From Pseudisothecium myosuroides (taxonomy: Eukaryota; Streptophyta; Bryopsida; Hypnales; Lembophyllaceae), in the NCBI GenBank assembly GCA_951799445.1, contig OX637293.1:13640001-13704000 (forward strand): 64,000 nucleotides of DNA, given 5' to 3'. Below are positions 44,712-54,802 of the stretch, piece by piece. The position numbers and the translations under genes were made by a program. The notes below the pieces were generated by a model, which saw only the letters and a program-made list of their open reading frames with translations, made no database searches and was not told the origin of the DNA. Numbering within the stretch: the stretch's first letter is position 1; every line of letters starts with the position of its first letter.

Positions 44712-47077
44712 TGCCCTTCATCAACACCATTGTAGACGAGGTGGCGGGAAATGAGATGTTCACCTTCATGGATGGGTATTCGGGCTACAATCAAATCTCG
44801 ATAGCCCCAGAAGATTGGTCCAAGACGGCATTCATCACACCATGGGGCACCTTCATCTATGTGGTGATGCCATTTGGCCTCTGCAATGTGCCCTCTGCCT
44901 TTCAGCGGGTAATGAGTTTGGCGTTCTCGGATCTACTCCACAAATCTATGACCGTCTATATTGACGACTTCAACACTCAGTCCAATGAGGAAGACCACCT
45001 TCCCCTTGTAGAGGAGTGCCTCATCCGCTGTCGGAAGACCGGGATTGCCCTTAATCCCGATAAGTTGTTCCTAGGAGTCAAAAAAGGAGTCCTACTGGGT
45101 TATGTAGTCTCCAAGGAAGGGAAAGCCGCGGACCCGGAGAAAGTGGAGGTTATAGTTAACCTCCCAGCCCCGACAGACGTCAAGGGCGTGCAGCGAGTGC
45201 TAGGGCACGCCGGATACTATCGAGAGCTAATCGAGGACTTTGCCACCCACGCCCAGCCACTGACCAATCTAATCAAGAAGTCAGTTAAGTTTGACTGGAC
45301 CCCTATATGCCAGCAGGGGTATGACGAGCTCAAAAGGAGGCTGGCCGCTGCCCCTGTCCTCAAGCCACCAAATTGGAACCAGCCCTTCCACGTCTATTGT
45401 GATGCCTCTGCATTAGCCGTCGGCGCAGCATTATGCCAGGTTGCGGAAGACACGAGCCGCGAGCACCCCATAGCCTTCTCCAGCCGACAGCTGACACTGG
45501 CAGAACGCAACTATAACACCACCGAAAGGGAGTGTCTCGCTATGATTTTCGCCGTCAAAAAATATCGACACTACCTACTTGCTAATTCGGTGGTCTTCTA
45601 CGTTGACCACATGGCCATTAAGTACATTGTAAACAAGGCCGAGTTAAGTGGAAGACTGGCCAGGTGGGTCTTACTCCTATCCGAATTTGACTATACGGTG
45701 GAATACAAAGCCGGTAAGAAGCATGAGAGGGCCGATCACCTATCACGAATCACTGGAGAAGTAGGGACTGAAGAACTTAGCGATGACTTTCCCGACGAAC
45801 AACTCTTCTTGGTTCGTGCAGTTCCTGCTTGGTACGAACACTTGGCCCAATTTTTGAGCACACAGCAGTACCCAGAAGGTTTGGAAAAGAACGAGCGCCG
45901 GAAGATCCGGGTCAATAGCACGCATTTTGCCCTCCTCGGCAATAGATTATATCGGCGAGGCATCGATGGGATTCTCCGTCGTTGCGTCTCCTATGACGAA
46001 GTACCATCCATTTTGGAAGCATGCCATGGCAGTGCATGTGGGGGTCACTTTTCGGGCCGTCTAACTGCTCAGAAGATACTCAGGGCAGGGTACTTTTGGC
46101 CGACACTATTTGCAGATGCGGAGGCTCACACTAAGGGATGCGACGCTTGTCAGCGTTATGCCCGAAATGATACTCGAATGGACCTCCCACTCCATCCATC
46201 TCTGCCCATCGCTCCATTGGAGAAATGGGGCATCGATTATGTGGGGCCTTTTGCTCCCATCTCATCGCAGCGAAACCAATACGTCATCGTTGCCACCGAA
46301 TATTTAACCAAGTGGGCGGAGGCTAAGGCAGTCAAGAAAGCCGATGGAAAGCAGACTGCCATCTTCCTCTACGAAAACATCATCTCTCGATTTGGATGTC
46401 CTAAAGTCTTGGTCAGTGATCGCGGATCCCACTTCCTCAACGAGACTATTGAGCTCATGACAGAGATGTTTCAAATCAATCATCGGAAGACCACTCCGTA
46501 CCACCCCCAGACCAATGGAAATACGGAAAGGGTTAACCAAACCCTGGTTCGCATCCTCCGCAAGACAGTGTCCGACAGCAAGCGGGATTGGGATGTCAAG
46601 CTAATCCCTGCCCTATGGGCCTACCGCACCGCTTACAAGGTGACCACACGGGCCACTCCCTTTTCTTTGATGTACGGGGTAGAAGCTATTCTGCCCATCG
46701 AATTTGAAGTCTAGTCTTTACGCATCGCCATCGATGAAAGACTAGACGATAGTCAGTCACTATGTGACCGGTTGGAGCGGCTGGAGGTCCTAAGCGAATC
46801 CAGGAGAGCGTCTTCTCAGCATGTGGAGAGCATCCAGAGACGCCGGAAGGTGGCATTCGACAAAAGGGCAAAAGTACGCACCCTCGAATCCGGGATGTGG
46901 GTTATGTTGCAGGACGCCAGGAAGATGGAATTTCCAGGGAAGTTCGACGCATTGTGGACCGGGCCCTATATCATACAAGAGACCTTCGCCAACAACTCCC
47001 TCCAGTTACAGAACCTGGATGGTTCCCAGTTCCCTACCCGGACCAACGGGGGCCGATGCAAGGAGTACCGGGTATGA
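44712..47077 (+). pseudogene. Ty3/gypsy pol, 3' part: reverse transcriptase, RNase H, integrase
   Basis: Continues the frame broken at 11193. Visible in order: reverse transcriptase blocks (DGYSGYNQI, MPFGLCNVPSAFQ, YIDDF), RNase H (VYCDASALAVGAAL, ADHLSRI), integrase zinc-binding H-H-C-C (HGSACGGHF ... CDACQ), and the D-D-E core (GIDYVG, SDRGSHF, HPQTNGNTERVN). TAG at 46712..46714 interrupts the frame, which then continues unshifted to TGA at 47077 with an integrase C-terminal region and no chromodomain. The stop, the lost gag and the 33.5-kb insertion make this a dead copy. Confidence 0.92.
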
Positions 47078-47554
47078 CAACCCCCGATCCGGCAGTTCAT
47101 CGGTTTTCTGTCCAAGGTATTAAAGATGACCCCCCCGTTTTCTTTTCTAAATAACTTGGATAAGATAGAAAAGCTATATATGCCTCCGACCAAAAAAAAT
47201 TCAATAGCTGTCATTTATTAATATTACCATTGGGATTGTTAAAAAGACTAGCTAGATAAAACATATAAAAATCCATAAAAAATCTTTTAACCAAAATGAT
47301 CCACACAGTCAGTTGGTTGTTAGTTCTTAGATCTCCCTATAAGTACTAAGACTTACAACGGAATTTACATCTAACATAAAAAGAAAGGCCTCTGGGTCAG
47401 CCAACACTGTTTGCCTTGTTTTAGTCTCGTGCCTTCTTAGGAGCTCAGGTCAGGGTAGATGGATGATGGCAGGGTCCTCATGCCTCACCCGCCTGTCAGA
47501 AGGTAGCATTAAGGGTTGAGCTAGATACAGCTCCCCATTTCAGATCCATTGCCA

Positions 47555-47800
47555 CTAGACGGTCGGAATATACGCCGTAGTGCTGAAAAGACGTCTAGCA
47601 GGGGGGATCTTGGTATACTTGCTAGACTGTTGTAATAGACGCCGAAGAGGCTGAAAAAATAGCTAGCTTGAGTGGGCACTTACTCACCAGACCGAGCATA
47701 ATATATACCGCAGTGTTGAAAAGGCGGCTGGTTTGAGGCGTCACTAAAATCTCGTCGGATCATCGTAATATACGCTATAGAAGTAGAGCTGAAAAGACGA
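47555..47800 (+). ncRNA. Four tandem hairpins with a conserved loop (candidate structured RNA of the retroelement)
   Basis: Hairpins at 47555..47598 (CTAGACG/CGTCTAG), 47621..47667 (GCTAG/CTAGC), 47682..47737 (CTCA-ACCAG with ACCG / CGG-CTGGT-TGAG) and 47752..47800 (TCGTC/GACGA). The stems differ in sequence but stay paired, while the loop keeps AATATACGCCGTAG and GCTGAAAAG. They lie between pol and the downstream ORF. Confidence 0.5.
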
Positions 47801-47910
47801 CTGACAGGGATTTCCGTACCGGGTCCTTCACGTCCTAGTATAAGAGCAAGGGGGGGACCCTTGTCTTTGTATGCTAGTTTGCTGTGATGTGCAGGTACAT
47901 AGATTAGCAG

Positions 47911-48126
47911 ATGGACCACGGTTGGTATGAGCCACCGTCGTCCCTCCCGTTTGGAGCATTCACCATCAGAGTTCAAGTCATCGAGAAGCTACGCTTCACC
48001 AGCTACATTCGCTCCCACTTCGGCCAAGCCTGTCTTGACCGCACACTGCGCAACCCTTGGCCACTTCTGCTTCCAGTCACCACTTACGTAGGTGCTTGGG
48101 AGAATGTCATCTACGTCCTAGTTTAG
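47911..48126 (+). CDS. Short ORF of the retroelement, unrecognised
   Basis: 71 codons from ATG 47911, ending shortly before the longer ORF at 48314. It contains aromatic and basic stretches (FTSYIRSHFGQACLD) but no known domain. It may be an exon or a decayed remnant of a post-pol ORF. Confidence 0.3.
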   Translation: MDHGWYEPPSSLPFGAFTIRVQVIEKLRFTSYIRSHFGQACLDRTLRNPWPLLLPVTTYVGAWENVIYVLV

Positions 48127-48313
48127 AGTCTTTCGAGCGAGCTGTGAGATCCGTGCTCCCCTTCTCCCTCGTCCTTTTCTCATCTTCCTCCCTTTCATTT
48201 TCCTTCAGTCCACCTTGCTCAGTCAAGGGTGGATCAGTTTCCACTTCATTCTTTCAGCCTCGTCGTTAGGCAACCGCCAAGCACACTAGGGGGATAGTAT
48301 AGAATAGGGCCTC

Positions 48314-49258
48314 ATGCCAGGTCAAAAAGATGTCGTCCCGGGGCCAATACCCCCGACCCCACCATCTTCTCCATCTTCCTCGTCTTCGCCTCCCCCGTCG
48401 CCGACACACTCGGGATCGTCAAACCGGTCCCCACCACGGCCTCGTACGGGATTGCCCGAATGGCCACATACCCATACAGAGTCGTCGGAGGAATTGGAGC
48501 GGTTGGCGCAACTGCCCCTCCCTGACCGACCGGGTAGCGATCACACCGACACCGAAGCAAGTTCACAGTCAATGGAGGAGGAAGAACAAGTCACGCTTCA
48601 AGAGGCGGCCCTGCTAGCCAGTATGCAGCCCCCGTCTCCGGCACCATCCTCACCAACGCGCTCGGGGCCGTCCACACAGCCTCTTGAAGAACTACCACGC
48701 GAGTTTCAGGACGAAGTCCTCACCCAACCCCATACCGAGAACGTATCACAATCCACTGACGGACATGAGTCCGGACCAGAAGAGGAGCCCATGGAGGGGC
48801 CCTTGACACAGCCAACCACTGGCATAGCTCCTCAACCAACCGAGGGGACCGAGCCAGCCAACCCGGATTTCGAAGGTATGCACCCAATGCCTGACGAGTT
48901 GGTAAGTCTGGCTATGCTCGTGGCCTCGCGACGGCGACGGAGGGAGGAAGCGGAGCAGCCCGGTCGGGAACGGCCATTGCAACGACTTCCCCGCGAACAA
49001 GAAGGCCGAGAACTTCCAGAGAGACGATCTCTAATGATTTACTTGCAGAACCAGACGAATGGAGATACCGGTGTGCAAACGACACTCTCGGGACTCTTCT
49101 ATACGTTGGAGGGGGACGAATCCATCAGAAGAAGATCTGTTGGCAACTGCCATGAGATCTTGGCCCTCGGACCATTGCGAATACTTCCGCCGAGCTTCAG
49201 AGCCATCCATACCTTGGATATCACCGTTCAAGTTCTTACATTCTTCGGAATGTTATAA
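48314..49258 (+). CDS. Pro/Ser/Glu-rich ORF downstream of pol, unrecognised
   Basis: 314 residues from ATG 48314. The first 60 are Pro/Ser-rich, followed by repeated acidic TQP-type segments (LTQPHTEN, LTQPTTG) and an Arg/Glu-rich region (VASRRRRREEAEQ). No signal peptide or membrane span is evident, so an envelope role is not supported. Athila/Tat elements often carry an extra ORF after pol, and this position fits. Composition is GC-rich like pol and unlike the AT-rich surroundings. Confidence 0.5.
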   Translation: MPGQKDVVPGPIPPTPPSSPSSSSSPPPSPTHSGSSNRSPPRPRTGLPEWPHTHTESSEELERLAQLPLPDRPGSDHTDTEASSQSMEEEEQVTLQEAALLASMQPPSPAPSSPTRSGPSTQPLEELPREFQDEVLTQPHTENVSQSTDGHESGPEEEPMEGPLTQPTTGIAPQPTEGTEPANPDFEGMHPMPDELVSLAMLVASRRRRREEAEQPGRERPLQRLPREQEGRELPERRSLMIYLQNQTNGDTGVQTTLSGLFYTLEGDESIRRRSVGNCHEILALGPLRILPPSFRAIHTLDITVQVLTFFGML

Positions 49259-49272
49259 ATTGCTTCCCTTGT

Positions 49273-49277
<5 letters not shown>

Positions 49278-49309
<32 letters not shown>
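49278..49309 (+). repeat. Poly(A) tract, 32 bp
   Basis: Follows the ORF's stop by only about 20 bp. Possibly the tail of a retroposed transcript or the edge of the SINE-like segment beyond. Confidence 0.8.
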
Positions 49310-49311
<2 letters not shown>

Positions 49312-49384
49312 TGCAAAAGAGGGGACGAGCACCGCAGTGGAGGTACTCTTATATATGCCACCCCCAACGGCCAACAGACGTCTC

Positions 49385-49560
49385 CAGTCATGGTTGACCG
49401 GTGGGCTACCTCAATGGTGTTACAGCTCTCATTTGTGAGGCCAGCGACACGGGTTCGAACTTTGGGCTGTTGTTGGGAGAGCCACCCCTGAGCTTGTGGC
49501 AGCCAGGCAATCCAGCCACCGACCTCCCTGGCGGGAGACACTTTTACAAGCGGCTCCCAA
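49385..49560 (+). mobile_element. tRNA-derived SINE candidate
   Basis: GGTGGGCTACCTCAATGG resembles an A box and D-arm, and GGGTTCGAAC at 49449..49458 is a good B box about 45 bp later. No full cloverleaf with an acceptor stem is seen, so it is not a tRNA gene. Confidence 0.4.
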
Positions 49561-49664
49561 GCACTGAGGTCTTGGACCCTTGCCCCCCCTCTTTTGTCAC
49601 ACTTGCCTTTTCACTTATGTTTTCCTTTTTGTTTTTTATTTTTTTCTTCTTTCAAAATCTTTTT

Positions 49665-49880
49665 AGTCCAAACTCACTCCGATGAGGGAAGAAGGCGGTT
49701 TTGAAATATTTTTTGGCTATAGGTCCCTATTTGCTGCATCAAAGACGGACAGGGGATTTCTCTCTATTCTATCTCCCTCTCTAGTTCCAAACTCACTCCG
49801 TTGAGGGCGGAAGGGTGGTTTTAAACATTTTATTATCTATAGTTCCAAATCAACTCCGATTGAGGCGGAAGGGGAAAAAA
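49665..49880. repeat. Three diverged tandem repeats with purine-rich cores
   Basis: CAAACTCACTCCGNTGAGGG (twice) and CAAATCAACTCCGATTGAGG, each followed by GGAAG-rich sequence. GGCGGAAGGGGAAAAAAC at 49863..49880 is polypurine-tract-like. Confidence 0.6.
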
Positions 49881-52020
49881 CAAGAAAATTAAAAACTAGA
49901 AAAATATAGCAAAATGAACAAAAAATCGTATCCCTCCCCTTTACGATGCCATCAAGACTTGTCTTGATGACATCCACTTCTGTCAGAGTCAGTTACATAA
50001 TGGGGGCATTTGTGGGTGACGCATACAGTGAGTTGTTCTCGATGACGAGATCATATCTCGATTCCACCAGAGTCACTTGTTTACACATTGATGGGGCCAG
50101 AGGTAGCAGTCCTGGTTGAAGCCTTTAGGTCTCATCCCCAGAACGATAGGTCAGTTCTTCCCTAAAACCTTAGAGATTGACCGTGTGCCCAAATAGGTCG
50201 TAGCAAAAGACTCTGGGTCCTTATGATTTTGCAAATCATACCGCAGATGGCCGCCATATGTGAGCTCCCAATTCGTCACTTGGGACTCATAGTCTTCTTT
50301 TTTCTTAGATTGTGCAATTTATGTCATAATTATATACAAAAAGCCCTAAAAAGAGTGTAAAACCAGAATGGGCATGTTACATACCAATATGCCCTTTGGT
50401 CCTAAATAGCCTTTTCTCCTTAGAATAGCCCTAAAACCCACTTGTAAATAGGTTAGAGCCATAGAAGTAGTGGGAACTAGAAGGTTTGAGGGTTCTTACC
50501 CGAAATAGCCTTAAATCACGGTGCATGTGACCCGGCTTGGCTAAATTGGTCTGAAGGAAGTCTAGGAAGATTCTTAGGTAGATTCCCCGAGAAAGGTTTC
50601 AGTTTCCCCATCCCATCGACGAATAGTAGAAACCCCAATTGTTAGCTTGTAGGTGTCACTTTCGCAAGACAGGCCGGTGGAGGAATCTACGGTCACCGGA
50701 TTGTGATCTTGGGTCTAAACCATACCGGGAAGTCAAAGGCGAAATCCATTCGCCAAGATTCTCCCGTATGCAAAAGATTCCCTGACTGCCGGTAAACCAA
50801 CGGAGGTATCTTTTGCCCTCCGTATCAAGACATGCAAGATCAAGATGTGAGCTTGCAAATCTCTTGGAAAACCCCATGAGAGGTTCCCCAAGAAGTTTCG
50901 GAATTTTCTGGATTGAAGAAATACTCCTTCCGGACGGTCAACCGCCAAAAATCACGATGGGAAATTCACGATAATTACCCAGGTGGCGGTAAAATCTCAC
51001 TAAAAATTAGGTTAGTTTCTTTTATGCTAATAACGTGCCCTGACAAGTTTCATGGTGTTTTGATAGCGGGAGACGGCCGAATCACCAACATTCCTTCGAA
51101 TTATCCACGTGGCGGGATTGATGTGGAGTTGACCGGCATCCCGGGAGCACACGGAGTCGGAACGAAGTCAACGAAGGGTCTTTTTTTACTCCCTAAGACC
51201 TCCCAGACCACCCTGGCTAGTCACTTTTGTCAGAAGAGGTAACCCCCCAAAAATAGATTTTTACCTCTTTTACTGACTCCAGTTGGCGATAGGTTACGGT
51301 GAGATTTTGGCGTTGGAATAGGGGGTAGAGGGATCCTAGGACTAAAAATGGCCTTCTGAAGCCAATGGCGCAATCGGTTTTTGATTTGGAGCTAATCTCC
51401 AATAGTTAGAGTGTTGGACCAGCGTAAAACCCAAACTACGTGAAAATCCTAAAAGATAAGGATGAAAATCCAAGTTGATAGGGTTACCACGGTTAAAAGA
51501 GGGGAGGTGAGGGCCTTCGGAAACCTATAAAATGGCCCTCATTTCTCTTCAAAACCACCCCCATTCATGTTTTGGGTCCGTGGGTCCAACTTATGTTGGA
51601 TTTTTTGGCGATTTTAGCCAAAAGCACTTCCACGGTGTTTTGAGCACGTGGTGCTCCGTTGTTGTTCTATTTTCAGCTTTTGAAGGTCTTGGGGGTCCTT
51701 CTTCCTTGTGTTTATGAGTTTTGAGTGGTCTTGGGTATTATTGGCTTCGTTTTGTGTCACTTTGGTCACTAACTTGTTGGTTCACGTTCTTTGCTTGAAG
51801 CACTAACTTGTTTGGGAGTCCCTTGAGCTTGTCCTCATCCTAAAGCTCCCCCCTAAACGCCTTGGCTTTGCCGCCCACCGAGGGGGTCTTTAGTATTCAA
51901 GGACTGTGTTTCTAACCCGTGTGTCCGTATTAACCTCCGAGAGTTCTTCCCTAGTCAGGGACCTCTTCTTGCTTTCTAGAGCCCTTGGCGTGTGGCCCTC
52001 CCCCCGGACGGTGGAGTTGT

Positions 52021-52369
52021 GGGCCCCCCTTGGGTCGTTATGTTCTAACAAGTCCGGTCTTTCTTTTATAGTGGTTGTTGACGTGTGGCTTTCCCCTTAG
52101 ACGGCGAAGCTTTGATCCCACCAGCACTTAAGTCTTAGAGAACGTGTTAAAACCCGGTTAGACGGCGAAGCTTCGAACTACCTCGTGCTCTCATGTGGGC
52201 CTCCCTTGGGTCGTTATGTTCTAACAAGTCCGGTCTTTCTTTTATAGTGGTTGTTGACGTGTGGCTTTCCCCTTAGACGACGAAGCTTTGATCCCACCAG
52301 CACTTAAGTCTTAGAGAACGTGTTAAAACCCGGTTAGACGGCGAAGCTTCGAACTACCTCGTGCTCTCA
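52021..52369. repeat. 176-bp tandem duplication
   Basis: 52021..52193 and 52197..52369 are nearly identical (GGTCGTTATGTTCTAACAAG ... CCTCGTGCTCTCA). Confidence 0.9.
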
Positions 52370-52589
52370 AAGTCTTAGGGTTGGTGTTAAAACCAACTCG
52401 ACGGCGAAGCTTTGACCTTCCCCGGAAGTTATGTACAAGGTTTAGTTTCCAAAACCTCTTGGAACTAATTAAGGTTTAGCCTCCAAAATCCCCCTACGGG
52501 CTTAGATCGAGTTACTTTTTTCCAGTTTAACTTTACCTTGTAGGGAGCCCGACTAGCACGCTTGGGCCCTCCCTAAAATCCCAGCCGGC

Positions 52590-52900
52590 CAAGGCCCTAG
52601 CCAGCCAGGCCACCGCAGCGCCAGACCACCACAGCGCCGGACCACCGCAGCAGCCGGGTACCGTAGCCCCGGGTACCGCAGCAGCCAGCCACCGCAGCGC
52701 CCGGGTACCGCAGCCGGGTACCGCAGCAGCCAGCCACCGCAGCGCCCGGGTACCGCAGCGGCCGGGTACCACAGCCGGGTACCGCAGCAGCCAGCCACCG
52801 CAGCACCGGTACCGCAGCAGCCAGCCACCGTAGCACTGGTACCGCAGCAGCCAGCCACCACAGCGCCAAGGCCCGCAGCAGCCAAACCATGGCAAAAAAA
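52590..52900. repeat. GC-rich minisatellite
   Basis: Irregular units of GGTACCGCAGCAGCCAGCCA and CCGCAGCGCC. The Ala/Gly/Leu/Trp-rich ORFs on the minus strand are products of the repeat. Confidence 0.9.
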
Positions 52901-53947
52901 TTTGGTCTTTTTCTCGTTCTTTCTCTTTTTTGTCCGTTTTCTTGGTAATTTAGGTCCTAGGGAAGGAAAGGAAAAAAAATTAAGTGATAAAGAAGTAGAA
53001 ATTAGCATAGTAGAAGGAAAAATTAGCATAGTAGAAGGAGAAATTAGACTAGTAGAAGTAGAAATTAGCATAGTAGAAGTGGGGAAGTGAAATAGTAGAG
53101 GTAGGGGTTGAGCAAGTGGACGTGTAAGCTAAGATATTGGAGGGTTGGGGGAGAAACTCGTGTTAAAGCACCAAGTAACCTGCAAACTCACACAATCACT
53201 CCACGCATAACTCACCCAAGCTCTACACACACCATAGCCAAAAACCTTGAGCATTACGAACAAAGAGGAAGATGAAATAGGAGAGAAGCATGCTAATGGA
53301 TAGATTGGGGGAAATCTCAACTAACCACTTTGGACCATTGGAAGAGTAAGTATAAGAGCAAGGTCAACCACCTAAACACTTGGGAAGACCAAGGTGTAAG
53401 AGGTGTAAGAACAAAGTCAACGCGTAAGAACTTTGGAAGACAAGTTGGTTGGGGAAAGAAGGGGAGAAAGAAATCCCACCACATCTACCACTTCATTCTC
53501 AAATCTTCCCCGATTCAAGAATCACTCAAGGAGCCAAGAATCCAAGAGGAAGGGACATGGCCGAGGGGGGGAACCTCGACCAGTTGATCCAAGACCTCCA
53601 AAATGAGGTGGGCCCCTAAACACCCCACTCTTCCGTGTTTAACTTTGTCTTATCAAAATAATTAGAAGGAGGCCGAGAGCTAGAGTAGGGAAGACCCAAA
53701 GTTAGGGTTAAATTAAGCTTAGAACATTATAGTAGAGGTTCACGGGATTCCAAAAAGTCATCATTCATCCAATTCCGAGTCAAAACGAAAGAGTTATGAG
53801 AGGATGAAGTTAGAGAGTCATGTTGGATGAAACTTAGCAAAATTCATCCAAAAGGAACCATGAGTATAAAATAAAAAGGGGGATTAATTGGGAACCCAGA
53901 AGTTAAAATAGAAGTTAGTTTTGGAATTAGGGCTAGCTGCAATTAGC

Positions 53948-53988
53948 GGATGAAGTTTGAAGGACCGATTAGCGGTCAAACTTCATCC
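53948..53988 (+). other. 41-nt stem-loop, copy 1
   Basis: GGATGAAGTTTG pairs with CAAACTTCATCC, and inside it ACCG pairs with CGGT around a 5-nt loop. Repeated at 54407..54447; two weaker relatives (GGATGAA ... TTCATCC) lie near 53826 and 54283. Confidence 0.65.
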
Positions 53989-54406
53989 ATGGATAACTTT
54001 TGATAGGAAACCCCAAATCTAATGTGATTAGTCAAATTAGAAAGCTAAAATCAAGACCTCCTCGAAACAAGTCTTAAGTTCTAAGATTAGTACATTAGTA
54101 ACCACACTTAAGGTCCTTAAGTAAGATTAGAAGGCGGATTAGGGACTTTTAAGATTAAGTTTAGGTTAAATATAGATTTAGAACGTCTTAGAGCAAGGTT
54201 AGGGTAACCCAAAACTAAACCCAGCTTAAGGAAATACCTAAATCCTAAGCAGTTAAGGAGGGATGAAGTCCGGAACAAGTAATGGATGAACCCTAGAAGA
54301 TTTCATCCATTTGAGTCAAGACTTGGTAATTAGGTTAACCTTAGGGGGTCAGGCTCATAGCCCAAATCTCAAGTCAAATCAAAATCCATAGTCCATAGAA
54401 AAGCAT

Positions 54407-54447
54407 GGATGAAGTTTGAGGAACCGAGTAGCGGTCAAACTTCATCC
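54407..54447 (+). other. 41-nt stem-loop, copy 2
   Basis: Same length and pairing as 53948..53988, with changes confined to the loop and bulge. Confidence 0.65.
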
Positions 54448-54606
54448 GTCCATAACTTTCTCTAGGAGGGTCCAAATCAAACAAGCTTTATACTTTTAGA
54501 AATGGCATGAGGTACTCTTTCATTTAGGATAGATAAGCTGAGACTAAGATTAACTCTTCTCCCAAACCACCAAGCCCTTTTAGGCTTTGATTCAGACTTA
54601 GCAGTT

Positions 54607-54802
54607 ATAGCAATTCCAACTAGGGTTTTGTTTTGTTTCCTCCATTATCCGAATTAGCGAGTCTTAGGAGCATAGAAAAGATCCATTGCTTGGAAGACAC
54701 AATGGATTGGCGCTAGACACCCATAGATCGAGTCAGAACGGTTAATTACCGAGAGCCTGGTTGTGCTCGCTTCTTTACCAAGCGTGGATAAACAAGCGCT
54801 CA
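54607..54802 (+). mobile_element. LTR end, second primer-binding site and leader fragment
   Basis: Gap-free match to 10099..10294. TGGCGCTAGACACCC at 54708..54722 shows that internal sequence, not host DNA, follows this LTR. The leader is lost after 54802. Confidence 0.7.

Larger units (their letters stand above)
50259..54701 (+). mobile_element. Long LTR of a gypsy element (inferred extent)
   Basis: Start: TGTGAGCTCCC, shared with the LTR at 1..350. End: CACA at 54701, seven bases before a primer-binding site, matching the LTR end at 10193. CCTATAAAATGG at 51524..51535 is a good TATA box inside. At 4.4 kb it would be unusually long, and the middle holds tandem repeats, so it may contain insertions. 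No clear polypurine tract precedes 50259. Short ORFs within are not credible genes. Confidence 0.5.

Noticed and set aside
49385..49470. tRNA gene
   Set aside because: A and B boxes are present but acceptor and anticodon stems do not pair; a SINE fits better.
52533..53071. Ala/Gly/Leu/Trp-rich ORFs on the minus strand
   Set aside because: Encoded by the GCAGC/GGTACC minisatellite; three frames open at once.
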